In this document: positions 44,623 to 54,553 of the stretch, piece after piece
How the letters are laid out: each line of letters begins with the position of its first letter
How positions within the stretch are numbered: position 1 is the stretch's first letter
NCBI RefSeq assembly: GCF_034043515.1
Contig: NZ_CP138214.1
Coordinates: forward strand, 1,860,001-1,924,000
DNA from: Pseudomonas sp. MUP55
GTDB lineage: Bacteria > Pseudomonadota > Gammaproteobacteria > Pseudomonadales > Pseudomonadaceae
DNA: 64,000 nucleotides
Direction: 5' to 3'
Made by a program: the position numbers and the translations under genes
The notes under the pieces: generated by a model
What the model saw: the letters and a program-made list of their open reading frames with translations, nothing else
Databases searched by the model: none
What the model was told of the DNA's origin: nothing

Positions 44623-45447
44623 TTATTCCACTTTCTTAAACAGGTTGCTGCCACAGCGCGAGCAGAATGCGGCATGCGGCTCGTGGCTGTTTTTCTGGCA
44701 CCCCGGACAGTCGGTCTGCAGCTGTTCACCGCGCATGGCGCTCGCCAGCTCGGCAGTGAAGATCCCGGTAGGCACCGCAATGATCGAGTAACCAGTGATC
44801 ATCACCAGCGAGGAAATCACCTGGCCCAACGGTGTCTTCGGCACGATGTCGCCAAAGCCCACGGTAGTGAGCGTCACGATCGCCCAATAGATGCCCTTTG
44901 GAATGCTGGTAAAGCCGTGTTCCGGGCCTTCGATCACGTACATCAGGGTACCGAACACCGTCACCAGGGTGCACACGCTCACCAGGAACACCACGATCTT
45001 CTGCTTGCTGCCGCGCAACGCCGCCATCAGGTAGTTAGCCTGCTTGAGGTAGGGGCTGAGCTTGAGCACGCGGAAGATCCGCAGCATGCGGATGATGCGG
45101 ATGATCAGCAGGTACTGCGCGTCGCTGTAATACAGCGCGAGGATGCCGGGGACGATGGCGAGCAGATCCACCAGGCCATAAAAGCTGAAGGCATAGCGCA
45201 ACGGTTTGGGCGAACAGTAAAGCCGCAGGCCGTACTCGATCAGGAAGATGAGGGTGAAACCCCACTCGATATACGCCAGTACGTTGGCGTAGTTCTGGTG
45301 GATCTGGTCGATGCTGTCGAGCATCACGATGACCAGGCTGGCGAGGATGATCAGCAGCAGGATGCCGTCAAAACGCCGCCCGGCGACGGTGTCGCTTTGA
45401 AAAACCATGACGTAGAGCCGCTGGCGCCAGTCGTTGTTGCTGTCCAT
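44623..45447 (-). CDS. Voltage-gated potassium channel family protein
   Basis: The 274-residue protein has six helices, an S4-like segment with repeated basic residues (LLIIRIIRMLRIFRVLKLS) and the K+ selectivity filter TLTTVGFGD. The last 35 residues form a zinc-ribbon-like tail (CPGCQKN and CSRCGSNL, four cysteines). A longer frame exists upstream, but ATG 45447 (MDSNNDWRQRLYVMVFQSD) is the family-like start. Function as a regulated K+ channel is inferred from the filter. Confidence 0.9.
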   Translation of the reverse strand: MDSNNDWRQRLYVMVFQSDTVAGRRFDGILLLIILASLVIVMLDSIDQIHQNYANVLAYIEWGFTLIFLIEYGLRLYCSPKPLRYAFSFYGLVDLLAIVPGILALYYSDAQYLLIIRIIRMLRIFRVLKLSPYLKQANYLMAALRGSKQKIVVFLVSVCTLVTVFGTLMYVIEGPEHGFTSIPKGIYWAIVTLTTVGFGDIVPKTPLGQVISSLVMITGYSIIAVPTGIFTAELASAMRGEQLQTDCPGCQKNSHEPHAAFCSRCGSNLFKKVE

Positions 45448-45478
45448 AAGTGCTGCCCGAAGTGAATATCGGCAAAGC

Positions 45479-46354
45479 CTAGGGGGATTCGAACGGGCTG
45501 TCCATGCGCGGTGTGCGCAGCATTCGCTGGCTGGCGCGCACCAGCCAGCAGGCGAGAATGAACGGCGCGGTGAGCGCCGGCAAATGCAGCGCGGCGAAGC
45601 CCGGTGTGAGCAGAATGGCCAGCACGATGCCAATCAGCGGCAACCAGGGGCGGCCGCGAGACTGGCTCAGCGCCAGGGCGGCGAGCGCCGGGTTGTAACT
45701 GTGCAGGCCCAGCAGGGCACCGCTGGTTTCGCCCAGCAGCACGGCGACCAGGATGCCGGCGATGGCGCCGGTCAGTGCCCACGCCGCGGCGCGGCGGTCA
45801 GCCAGCAGCAGGCCGAACGCAATCAAGGCCCCGGCCAGCGGCTGGTCCAGCAGCATGACTTGCGCCAGCCCGGTGAATGGGGCACCGAGCAGCGCCAGCG
45901 TATCGGGCTCACTCAGGGCGAGGGTGCCTGGCGCGATGTTGCCCAGCAGCAACCAGCCCAGGCCGACAAAGGGCGCAGTGTAGGCGGGTAGATTCTCGGG
46001 GCGGGAGGCATGCTTGAACCACTGGCGTACCAGCATCGCGCTCAGGCCGCCACACGCCAGGATCAGCGGCGGTACCAGCGCCGACCAGGCAAAGTGCTGG
46101 CTGATCAACAGGCCCAGCAACACGCCGTTGTAGCTATATAAACCCGCCTGCCGTTCCGTCTTGGGATAACCCCGGCGCTGGGCCGTGAGCAAACCCGCGA
46201 CGCCGCCCAGCAAGGCGCCGCCGAGCAACGCCGGGGCGCCGATCAGGATCGCCAGCAGGCACAGCAGGCCGCACAGTGGATGGCGCTGCAGGAAAATCTG
46301 GCTGAAGCCGTTAAGCAGGGCTTCGGCCCAGTCGGGGCAGGTGGGGTTGTGCAT
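45479..46354 (-). CDS. Urea transporter (UT family)
   Basis: This 291-residue integral membrane protein has about ten helices in two repeats, with family motifs NGFSQIFLQ, GLYSYNGVLLGLLI and the second-half LHSYNPALAALAL. UT proteins are channel-like and pass urea. The ATG at 46354 (MHNPTCPDW) has GGAGC upstream. No urease genes are in the window. Confidence 0.87.
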   Translation of the reverse strand: MHNPTCPDWAEALLNGFSQIFLQRHPLCGLLCLLAILIGAPALLGGALLGGVAGLLTAQRRGYPKTERQAGLYSYNGVLLGLLISQHFAWSALVPPLILACGGLSAMLVRQWFKHASRPENLPAYTAPFVGLGWLLLGNIAPGTLALSEPDTLALLGAPFTGLAQVMLLDQPLAGALIAFGLLLADRRAAAWALTGAIAGILVAVLLGETSGALLGLHSYNPALAALALSQSRGRPWLPLIGIVLAILLTPGFAALHLPALTAPFILACWLVRASQRMLRTPRMDSPFESP

Positions 46355-46365
46355 GGCAGCTCCCT

Positions 46366-46463
46366 GTAGGAGCGAGCTTGCTCGCGAAAAAACCAAGGGC
46401 GCCGCGTGCATTCAGGATGCCTGCGTCATCGTTGACGTTTTTCGCGAGCAAGCTCGCTCCTAC
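46366..46463. repeat. REP pair (GAGCGAGCTTGCTCGC family)
   Basis: Inverted copies at 46366-46387 and 46441-46463. The right copy includes the TAG stop codon of pyk at 46460-46462, so the repeat overlaps the end of the coding sequence. Confidence 0.85.
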
Positions 46464-47875
46464 AGTAGGGTTTCGATACGCAGCGAATTGGTAGACCCCA
46501 ACTGCCCGAACGGCACCCCCGCGGTAATCACCAAGGTATCCCCGCGTTGCGCCATGCCTTGGGCCTGGGCGATCTCCAGCGCGGTGGAACACACCTCATC
46601 CACCTGGCGCAACCGATCGTTGACCACCGAGTGCACCCCCCACGCCACGCTCAAACGCCGCGCCGTGGACAGGTTCGGCGTGAGGTTGAGGATCGGCGCC
46701 ACCGGCCGCTCCCTGGCCGCGCGCAGGCTGGAAGCGCCCGACTCGCTGTAGTTCACCAGCACCGCCACCGGCAGGATGCTGCTGATACGCCGGATCGCAC
46801 AGCTGATGGCGTCCGACACCGTGGCATCGGCCCTGGGCCGGCTGACGTCCAACTGAGCCTGGTAATCCGGGCCGTTTTCCACCTGGCGGATAATCTTGCT
46901 CATCATCTGTACGGCTTCCAGCGGGTAGTCGCCGGATGCGGTTTCCGCCGACAGCATCACCGCGTCCGCGCCTTCGGCCACCGCATTGGCCACGTCGGTG
47001 ACTTCGGCGCGGGTCGGTGCCGGGGAGAAGCGCATGGATTCGAGCATCTGTGTCGCCACCACCACCGGCTTACCCAGTTGGCGGCAGGTTTTGATGATGT
47101 CTTTCTGGATTTGCGGCACGCTTTCGGCCGGCACTTCCACGCCCAGATCGCCGCGGGCGACCATGATCGCATCGCTCAATTCGGCGATCTCCCGCAGCCG
47201 CTGCACCGCTGAGGGCTTCTCGATCTTGGCCATCAGGAACGCCCGGTCGCCGATCAGCGCGCGGGCTTCGCGAATGTCTTCCGGGCGCTGCACGAACGAC
47301 AGCGCCACCCAGTCCACGCCCAGCTCCAGGCCGAACGCCAGGTCGCGACGGTCCTTGGCGGTGAGGGGGCTGAGTTCCAGCAGCGCCTGCGGCACGTTCA
47401 CGCCTTTGCGATCAGACAGCTCGCCGCCATTGAGCACCGTGGTGTCGATGGCGTCGGCGTGTTTGGTGAGCACGCGCAGGCGCAGCTTGCCGTCGTCCAG
47501 CAACAGGTCCATGCCCGGTTGCAGTGCCGCGATGATTTCCGGGTGGGGCAGGTTGACCCGACGTTGATCGCCCGGCGTTTCATCCAGGTCCAGGCGTAAC
47601 GCCTGGCCGCGCACCAGTTGCACCTTGCCTTCGGCAAAACGCCCCACCCGCAGCTTGGGCCCTTGCAGGTCCATGAGGATGCCCAGCGGGTAGTTCAATT
47701 GGCGCTCTACCTGGCGAATCCACTGATAGCGTTGCGCGTGATCGGCATGGTCGCCGTGGCTGAAGTTCAGCCGGAAGATATTCACCCCGGCTTCCACCAG
47801 TTCGCGGATGTCATCGATCCCATCGGTGGCCGGGCCCAGGGTGGCGAGGATTTTGACCTTCTTGTCAGGCGTCAT
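46460..47875 (-). CDS. pykF: Pyruvate kinase
   Basis: This 471-residue enzyme turns phosphoenolpyruvate and ADP into pyruvate and ATP. Motifs include KILATLGPATDG, NIFRLNFSHGDHADH, LMAKIEKPSAVQRL and the MVARGDLGVEVP signature. ATG 47875 is the start. It is last in the gcl-hyi-glxR-ttuD-pyk unit and overlaps ttuD by 11 bases, so this isozyme serves the glyoxylate-to-pyruvate route. Confidence 0.94.
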   Translation of the reverse strand: MTPDKKVKILATLGPATDGIDDIRELVEAGVNIFRLNFSHGDHADHAQRYQWIRQVERQLNYPLGILMDLQGPKLRVGRFAEGKVQLVRGQALRLDLDETPGDQRRVNLPHPEIIAALQPGMDLLLDDGKLRLRVLTKHADAIDTTVLNGGELSDRKGVNVPQALLELSPLTAKDRRDLAFGLELGVDWVALSFVQRPEDIREARALIGDRAFLMAKIEKPSAVQRLREIAELSDAIMVARGDLGVEVPAESVPQIQKDIIKTCRQLGKPVVVATQMLESMRFSPAPTRAEVTDVANAVAEGADAVMLSAETASGDYPLEAVQMMSKIIRQVENGPDYQAQLDVSRPRADATVSDAISCAIRRISSILPVAVLVNYSESGASSLRAARERPVAPILNLTPNLSTARRLSVAWGVHSVVNDRLRQVDEVCSTALEIAQAQGMAQRGDTLVITAGVPFGQLGSTNSLRIETLL

Positions 47876-49145
47876 GTTTGGCAGTCTCAAGGATCAGGAT
47901 GGCGCGGAAGTCGTTGACGTTAGTGCGGGTCGGCTCGGTGACGATCAAGTCGCCCAGGGCGGCGAAATAGCCGTAGCCGTTGTTGTTATCCAGCTCGTCG
48001 CTGGCGCTCAGGCCCAGGGCTTCGGCGCGGCGGTAGCTGCAGGGGGTCATGATTGCGCCGGCGTTATCTTCTGAACCGTCGATGCCGTCGGTGTCGCCGG
48101 CCAGGGCGTAGACGCCGGGCAGGCCCTTGAGGCTGTCGGTGAGGCTGAGCAGAAACTCTGCGTTGCGCCCGCCACGGCCATTGCCGCGAACGGTGACGGT
48201 GGTTTCGCCGCCGGAGAGGATCACGCACGGCGCCGCCAACGGCTGGCCGTGCTGCACGATTTGCCGGGCGATGCCGGCGTGCACCTTGGCCACGTCGCGT
48301 GCTTCACCTTCGAGGTCGCCGAGGATCAGCGGGCTGAAGCCGGCCTGGCGTACTTTCACTGCGACCGCTTCCAGCGATTGCTGCGGCCGGGCGATCAATT
48401 GGAAATGGCTGCGGGCAAGCAACGGGTCGCCGGGCTTGACGGTCTCCGACGCGGGGTCCTGCAACCAGTTACGCACCGAGGCGGGAACGTCGATGCTGTA
48501 GCGCTTGAGAATCGCCAGGGCCTGTTGCGAGGTGCTGGGGTCGCCCACCGTGGGGCCGGACGCGATCACCGTCGCCTGGTCGCCCGGCACATCGGAAATC
48601 GCGTAGGTGTAGACCGTAGCGGGCCACGCGGCCTTGGCCAATCGCCCGCCCTTGATCGCCGAGAGGTGCTTGCGCACGCAATTCATCTCGGCAATGGTCG
48701 CGCCGGACTTGAGCAGGGCTTTGTTGATGCTTTGCTTGTCGGCCAGGGTAATGCCTTCGGCGGGCAGGGCGAGCAATGCCGAGCCGCCGCCGGAGAGCAG
48801 GAAAATCACGCGGTCGTCATCGTTCAGATGGCTGATCAGTTCCAGCACGCGTTTGGCCACGGCGAGGCCGGCAGCGTCGGGCACGGGGTGCGCGGCCTCG
48901 ACCACTTCGATTTTCTTGCACGGCGCACCGTGGCCGTAGCGGGTGACGACCAGGCCGGACACCTCGCCCTGCCAGCAGTTCTCCACCACCAGCGCCATGG
49001 CGGCGGCGGCCTTGCCGGCGCCGATCACGATCACGCGGCCACTGCGGTCGGCGGGCAGGTGAGGTTCCAGCACTTGTCGGGGATGGGCGGCGTCGATGGC
49101 CGTGGCGAACAGCTCGCGAAGCAGGTGTTGCGGATCGACCGACAT
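47865..49145 (-). CDS. ttuD: Glycerate kinase, type 2 (MOFRL/TtuD family)
   Basis: The 426-residue protein has the glycerate-kinase-2 N-terminal domain (VIVIGAGKAAAAMALVVENC, then FLLSGGGSALLALPAEGITL) and the MOFRL C-terminal domain (RNAEFLLSLTDSL, ALAGDTDGIDGSEDNAGAI). Older names call it hydroxypyruvate reductase; the family phosphorylates D-glycerate to 2-phosphoglycerate. It feeds the adjacent pyruvate kinase route. Confidence 0.9.
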   Translation of the reverse strand: MSVDPQHLLRELFATAIDAAHPRQVLEPHLPADRSGRVIVIGAGKAAAAMALVVENCWQGEVSGLVVTRYGHGAPCKKIEVVEAAHPVPDAAGLAVAKRVLELISHLNDDDRVIFLLSGGGSALLALPAEGITLADKQSINKALLKSGATIAEMNCVRKHLSAIKGGRLAKAAWPATVYTYAISDVPGDQATVIASGPTVGDPSTSQQALAILKRYSIDVPASVRNWLQDPASETVKPGDPLLARSHFQLIARPQQSLEAVAVKVRQAGFSPLILGDLEGEARDVAKVHAGIARQIVQHGQPLAAPCVILSGGETTVTVRGNGRGGRNAEFLLSLTDSLKGLPGVYALAGDTDGIDGSEDNAGAIMTPCSYRRAEALGLSASDELDNNNGYGYFAALGDLIVTEPTRTNVNDFRAILILETAKHDA

Positions 49146-49212
49146 AAGCGGGCTCCCGGGGGATTCTTGTTATTAGGGCTGCAGCAATTTCAGACTTGAA
49201 TTCGGGCTGAAT

Positions 49213-49299
49213 GTGGGAGGGGGCTTGCCCCCGATGACGGTGTGTCAGGTGTAGATGATGTGACTGAAACACTGCTATCGGGGGCAAGCCCCCTCCCAC
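49213..49299. repeat. REP pair (GGGGGCTTGCCCCC family)
   Basis: Inverted copies at 49213-49238 and 49274-49299 lie between glxR and ttuD, inside the gcl operon. They could cause partial termination or mRNA stabilisation there. Confidence 0.87.
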
Positions 49300-49322
49300 A
49301 CTGATTTGCATTTCATTGCGGC

Positions 49323-50213
49323 TTATTTATCGCGAATCGAAAAATTCGCCATATGTTCCAACCCCTTGATCAGCGCCGAGTGGTCCCAGTTACCGCCGCC
49401 AATCGCCGCGCAGGTGCTGAACACCTGTTGTGTACCGGCGGTGTTGGGCAGGTTGATCCCCAACTCCTTGGCACCGGCCAGCGCCAGGTTGAGGTCCTTC
49501 TGGTGCAGGTTGATGCGAAAGCCTGGGTCGAAGGTGCCCTTGATCATGCGTTCGCCGTGCACTTCCAGGATCTTCGAGGAGGCAAAGCCGCCCATCAGCG
49601 CTTCACGCACTTTCGCCGGGTCGGCGCCGTTCTTGGAGGCGAACAGCAACGCTTCGGCCACCGCCTGGATATTGAGCGCCACGATGATCTGGTTGGCGAC
49701 CTTGGCGGTCTGGCCATCACCGTTACCGCCGACCAGGGTGATGTTCTTGCCCATCGCCTGGAACAGCGGCAGCGCGCGTTCGAAGGTTTGCTGCTCGCCG
49801 CCGACCATGATGCTCAAGGTGCCGGCCTTGGCGCCGACTTCACCACCGGACACTGGCGCATCCAGGTACTGCGCGCCGGTCGCGTTGATTTTTGCCGCGA
49901 ACGCCTTGGTGGCGGTGGGGGAGATCGAACTCATGTCGATCACCACCTTGTTGGGCGACAGACCGGCGGCCACGCCGTCGGCGCGCAGCAGCACGTCTTC
50001 GACCTGCGGGGTATCGGGCACCATCACGATGATGAACTCGGCTTCCTGCGCGACTTGCTGCGGGTTGGCCAGGGCCACGGCGCCGGCGCTGATCAGTTCA
50101 GCCGGGGCCTTGCCATGATGTTCGGAGAGGAACAGTTGATGACCTGCTTTCTGCAGGTTGGCGGCCATGGGTTGGCCCATGATGCCGGTGCCGATAAATC
50201 CGATTTTAGCCAT
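49323..50213 (-). CDS. glxR: Tartronate semialdehyde reductase (2-hydroxy-3-oxopropionate reductase)
   Basis: This 296-residue beta-hydroxyacid dehydrogenase reduces tartronate semialdehyde to glycerate with NAD(P)H. It has the Rossmann loop IGFIGTGIMGQPMAANL, the substrate loop DAPVSGGEVGAKAG and the catalytic lysine in GQTAKVANQ. ATG 50213 (MAKIGF) is the start. Confidence 0.94.
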   Translation of the reverse strand: MAKIGFIGTGIMGQPMAANLQKAGHQLFLSEHHGKAPAELISAGAVALANPQQVAQEAEFIIVMVPDTPQVEDVLLRADGVAAGLSPNKVVIDMSSISPTATKAFAAKINATGAQYLDAPVSGGEVGAKAGTLSIMVGGEQQTFERALPLFQAMGKNITLVGGNGDGQTAKVANQIIVALNIQAVAEALLFASKNGADPAKVREALMGGFASSKILEVHGERMIKGTFDPGFRINLHQKDLNLALAGAKELGINLPNTAGTQQVFSTCAAIGGGNWDHSALIKGLEHMANFSIRDK

Positions 50214-50280
50214 GAAGAAATCCTCTTTTTTATTCGATAGGCAGGCTGGGTGAGGTCTGCCAAACACAGCGGGCCCAAAT

Positions 50281-50383
50281 GTGGGAGGGGCGGTGCGACG
50301 ACTCGACTTGCTCCCGATAGCAATGTTTCATTCGAAACGTGTGTCGACTGATGAACCGCTATCGGGAGCAAGCCCCCTCCCAC
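50281..50383. repeat. REP pair with a 16-base insertion in one arm
   Basis: The right arm is a normal copy (50357-50383). In the left arm (50281 on) GTGGGAGGGG is separated from CTTGCTCCCGAT by CGGTGCGACGACTCGA. The pair lies between hyi and glxR. Confidence 0.8.
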
Positions 50384-50404
50384 TTTTGTTTGGTGTTGTG
50401 TCTG

Positions 50405-51187
50405 TTAAATGGCGTTGTGGCTTTTGAGCCAGCCAAGACCGGCTTCGGTGGTGGTCAACGGCTTGTATTCACAGCCCACCCAGCCGGCGTAGCCGATACG
50501 GTCCAGATGCTCGAACAGGAAGCGGTAGTTGATCTCACCGGTGCCCGGTTCGTTGCGCCCTGGGTTGTCGGCCAGCTGGATGTGGTTGATCTCGCCCAGG
50601 TGCGTGGCCATGGTGCGGGCCAGGTCGCCCTCCATGATTTGCATGTGATAGATGTCGTATTGCAGGAACAGGTTGTCACTGCCCACCTGCTCGCGAATCG
50701 ACAGGGCCTGCGCGGTGTTGTTGAGGTAGAAACCCGGAATGTCGCGGGTATTGATCATCTCCATCACCAGCTTGATGCCCGCGGCCTGCAACTTCTCGGC
50801 GGCGTACTTGAGGTTGGCGACGAAGGTCTTTTCCACGGTTTCGTCATCCACGCCCTGCGGCCGGATGCCCGCCAGGCAGTTGACCTGGGTATTGCCCAGC
50901 ACCTGGGCGTAGGCGATGGCCAGCTTGACCCCGGCGCGGAATTCCTCGACCCGGTCGGGGTGGCAGGCCAGGCCGCGTTCGCCTTTGGCCCAGTCACCGG
51001 CCGGCAGGTTGAACAGCACCTGGGTCAGGCCGTTGGCGTCGAGCTGCGCCTTGATCTCGGCGGAGCTGAACTCATACGGGAACAGATATTCCACACCCTG
51101 AAAGCCCGCGTCGGCGGCCGCTTTGAAGCGGGCAAGGAAATCCTGTTCGGTAAACAGCATGGACAGGTTGGCGGCAAAGCGCGGCAT
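50405..51187 (-). CDS. hyi: Hydroxypyruvate isomerase
   Basis: This 260-residue TIM-barrel enzyme interconverts hydroxypyruvate and tartronate semialdehyde. It shows RFAANLSMLFTEQDFLARF at the N-terminus, the metal-site glutamate in KLVMEMINTRDIPGFY and LQYDIYHMQIMEGD, and a final GCEYKP. ATG 51187 gives MPRFAANL. It lies 10 bases after gcl and is co-transcribed. Confidence 0.94.
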   Translation of the reverse strand: MPRFAANLSMLFTEQDFLARFKAAADAGFQGVEYLFPYEFSSAEIKAQLDANGLTQVLFNLPAGDWAKGERGLACHPDRVEEFRAGVKLAIAYAQVLGNTQVNCLAGIRPQGVDDETVEKTFVANLKYAAEKLQAAGIKLVMEMINTRDIPGFYLNNTAQALSIREQVGSDNLFLQYDIYHMQIMEGDLARTMATHLGEINHIQLADNPGRNEPGTGEINYRFLFEHLDRIGYAGWVGCEYKPLTTTEAGLGWLKSHNAI

Positions 51188-51197
51188 AGGGTTCTCC

Positions 51198-52973
<1,776 letters not shown>

Positions 52974-53229
52974 GGTTTTGGTGCCTCTTGCGTTTTGTAA
53001 TTGTATACAAGTGGTGTCTGGACAAAGTGTATTCACGGCGAGCAACGCAGGTCAATGCATTTTATAAACTGGCCTTTGCGTTCGTCGGAACGGCTTTTTT
53101 CGACGTATGGAAGGTTTGTCTGGAAATATTGTATACAAAAACAAATGTCATTGTGTTCTATTTGTTTGATCGAGCATCTGAACAAACAGACCTCCACCGC
53201 ATTCCCAATAACAAAAGAAGGACGGCACC
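52974..53229. promoter_or_regulatory. Divergent gcl/glcG promoter with two TTGTATACAA operators
   Basis: The 256-base region has perfect 10-bp palindromes TTGTATACAA at 53001-53010 (next to gcl) and 53129-53138 (toward glcG), 128 bases apart. This is the type bound by GntR-family repressors. The second site is within ATATTGTATACAAAAAC. Confidence 0.7.
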
Positions 53230-53670
53230 ATGAGCGCTTTAACCTTGAAACTCGCCACCCAACTGGCCGGCCAGGCCCTCGTCGCAGGGCGTACTATTTC
53301 GGCCGCGCCGCTGACCATTGCGGTACTCGACAGCGGCGGCCACCTGGTGACCCTGCAACGCGAAGACGGCGCGAGCCTGTTGCGCCCGCAGATTGCCATC
53401 GGCAAGGCCTGGGGTGCGATTGCCCTGGGCAAGGGCTCGCGCCTGCTGGCGCTGGACGCGCAGCAGCGGCCGGCATTTATCGCAGCGCTGAACAGCCTGG
53501 GGCAGGGCAGTGTGGTGCCCGCTCCGGGCGGCGTGTTGATTCGGAATCAGGATGGTGTGGTGCTGGGGGCGATCGGGATCAGCGGGGATACGTCGGATAT
53601 TGACGAGCAGTGCGCGATCACGGCGATCGAGGGGGTGGGGTTGATGGCGGATGCGGGGGTGTCAGCTTAA
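53230..53670 (+). CDS. glcG: GlcG/HbpS (DUF336) family protein
   Basis: This 146-residue protein matches the GlcG/HbpS family: ALTIAVLDSGGHLVTLQRED-like strand, KAWGAIALG, and a C-terminal IGISGDTSDIDEQCAITAIE. Such genes often accompany glycolate or glyoxylate pathways, but their biochemical role is uncertain (heme or small-molecule binding has been described for HbpS). It is divergent from gcl and probably shares the operators. Confidence 0.85.
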   Translation: MSALTLKLATQLAGQALVAGRTISAAPLTIAVLDSGGHLVTLQREDGASLLRPQIAIGKAWGAIALGKGSRLLALDAQQRPAFIAALNSLGQGSVVPAPGGVLIRNQDGVVLGAIGISGDTSDIDEQCAITAIEGVGLMADAGVSA

Positions 53671-53693
53671 GTATTGAGTGGCTGTAGGGCCTC

Positions 53694-53783
53694 ATCGGGG
53701 GCAAGCCCCCTCCCACACTTGATCGGGGTTACACATTTCTATTTGAGAATACAGTCAAATGTGGGAGGGGGCTTGCTCCCGAT
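53694..53783. repeat. REP pair (GGGGGCTTGCCCCC family)
   Basis: Inverted copies at 53694-53715 and 53761-53783 fill the gap between convergent glcG and the TetR gene. The right copy has the GCTCCC variant. Confidence 0.85.
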
Positions 53784-53804
53784 CAGCCCAGGCACTGCGG
53801 TGCA

Positions 53805-54410
53805 TCAGTCCGGCTCACAGCCCTTGAGCACCAACCGGATAATGGTCTGAGCGGCCGCCTCATAGTCCGCTTCATCCAGCTTGGCCTTGCCGGTCACTGC
53901 TGAAATCTGCCAGTCAAAATCCGCGTAGGTCTGGGTGGCGGCCCAGATGCTGAACATCAGGTGGTTAGGGTCGATCGCCGCGATCAGGCCACGGTCGACC
54001 CAGTTCTGGATGCAGTCGATATTGTGCTTGGCCTGGGCATTGAGCTGTTCGACCTGTTCGGCGCTCAGGTGCGGGGCGCCGTGCATGATTTCGCTGGCGA
54101 ACACTTTGGAGGCAAACGGCAGGTCCCGGGAGATGCGGATTTTCGAGCGGATGTAGTTGCTCAGGACTTCCTTGGGCTCGCCTTCGGGGTTGAACGGCGT
54201 GGAAGCGGCGAGGATCGGCTCGATGATGCTTTCGAGCACTTCGCGATAGAGGTTGTCCTTGGACTTGAAGTAGTAATAGACGTTGGGCTTGGGCAGCCCC
54301 GCCTTGGCGGCGATGTCGCTGGTTTTGGTCGCGGCGAAGCCCTTGTCGGCAAACTCCTCGCTCGCCGCCCGCAGGATTTTTTCTTTGTTGCGCTCGCGAA
54401 TGGTGCTCAT
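53805..54410 (-). CDS. TetR-family regulator (RutR-like)
   Basis: This 201-residue repressor has an N-terminal helix-turn-helix (FADKGFAATKTSDIAAKAGL, then PKPNVYYYFKSKDNLYREVL) and a RutR/YcdC-like ligand domain (SNYIRSKIRISRDLPFASKV, then EIMHGAPHLSAEQVEQL). Pyrimidine-type or other small metabolites are ligands for relatives. The ATG at 54410 (MSTIRERNKEKIL) was chosen over a longer frame. The same kind of gene lies beyond the gcl operon in P. aeruginosa. Confidence 0.9.
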   Translation of the reverse strand: MSTIRERNKEKILRAASEEFADKGFAATKTSDIAAKAGLPKPNVYYYFKSKDNLYREVLESIIEPILAASTPFNPEGEPKEVLSNYIRSKIRISRDLPFASKVFASEIMHGAPHLSAEQVEQLNAQAKHNIDCIQNWVDRGLIAAIDPNHLMFSIWAATQTYADFDWQISAVTGKAKLDEADYEAAAQTIIRLVLKGCEPD

Positions 54411-54553
54411 AAACCAGGAACTTCCTTGCCATGACAGGCGGTTGCGCATGGTAGCACCGGCTATCCGCGGGCCTCAACAACGCGCATTGCCACGCTTTCC
54501 CTGGGCGGCGTTTGCCTTTACCGTAGCGGATCTTTCGCAGTGGGCACTGGCCG

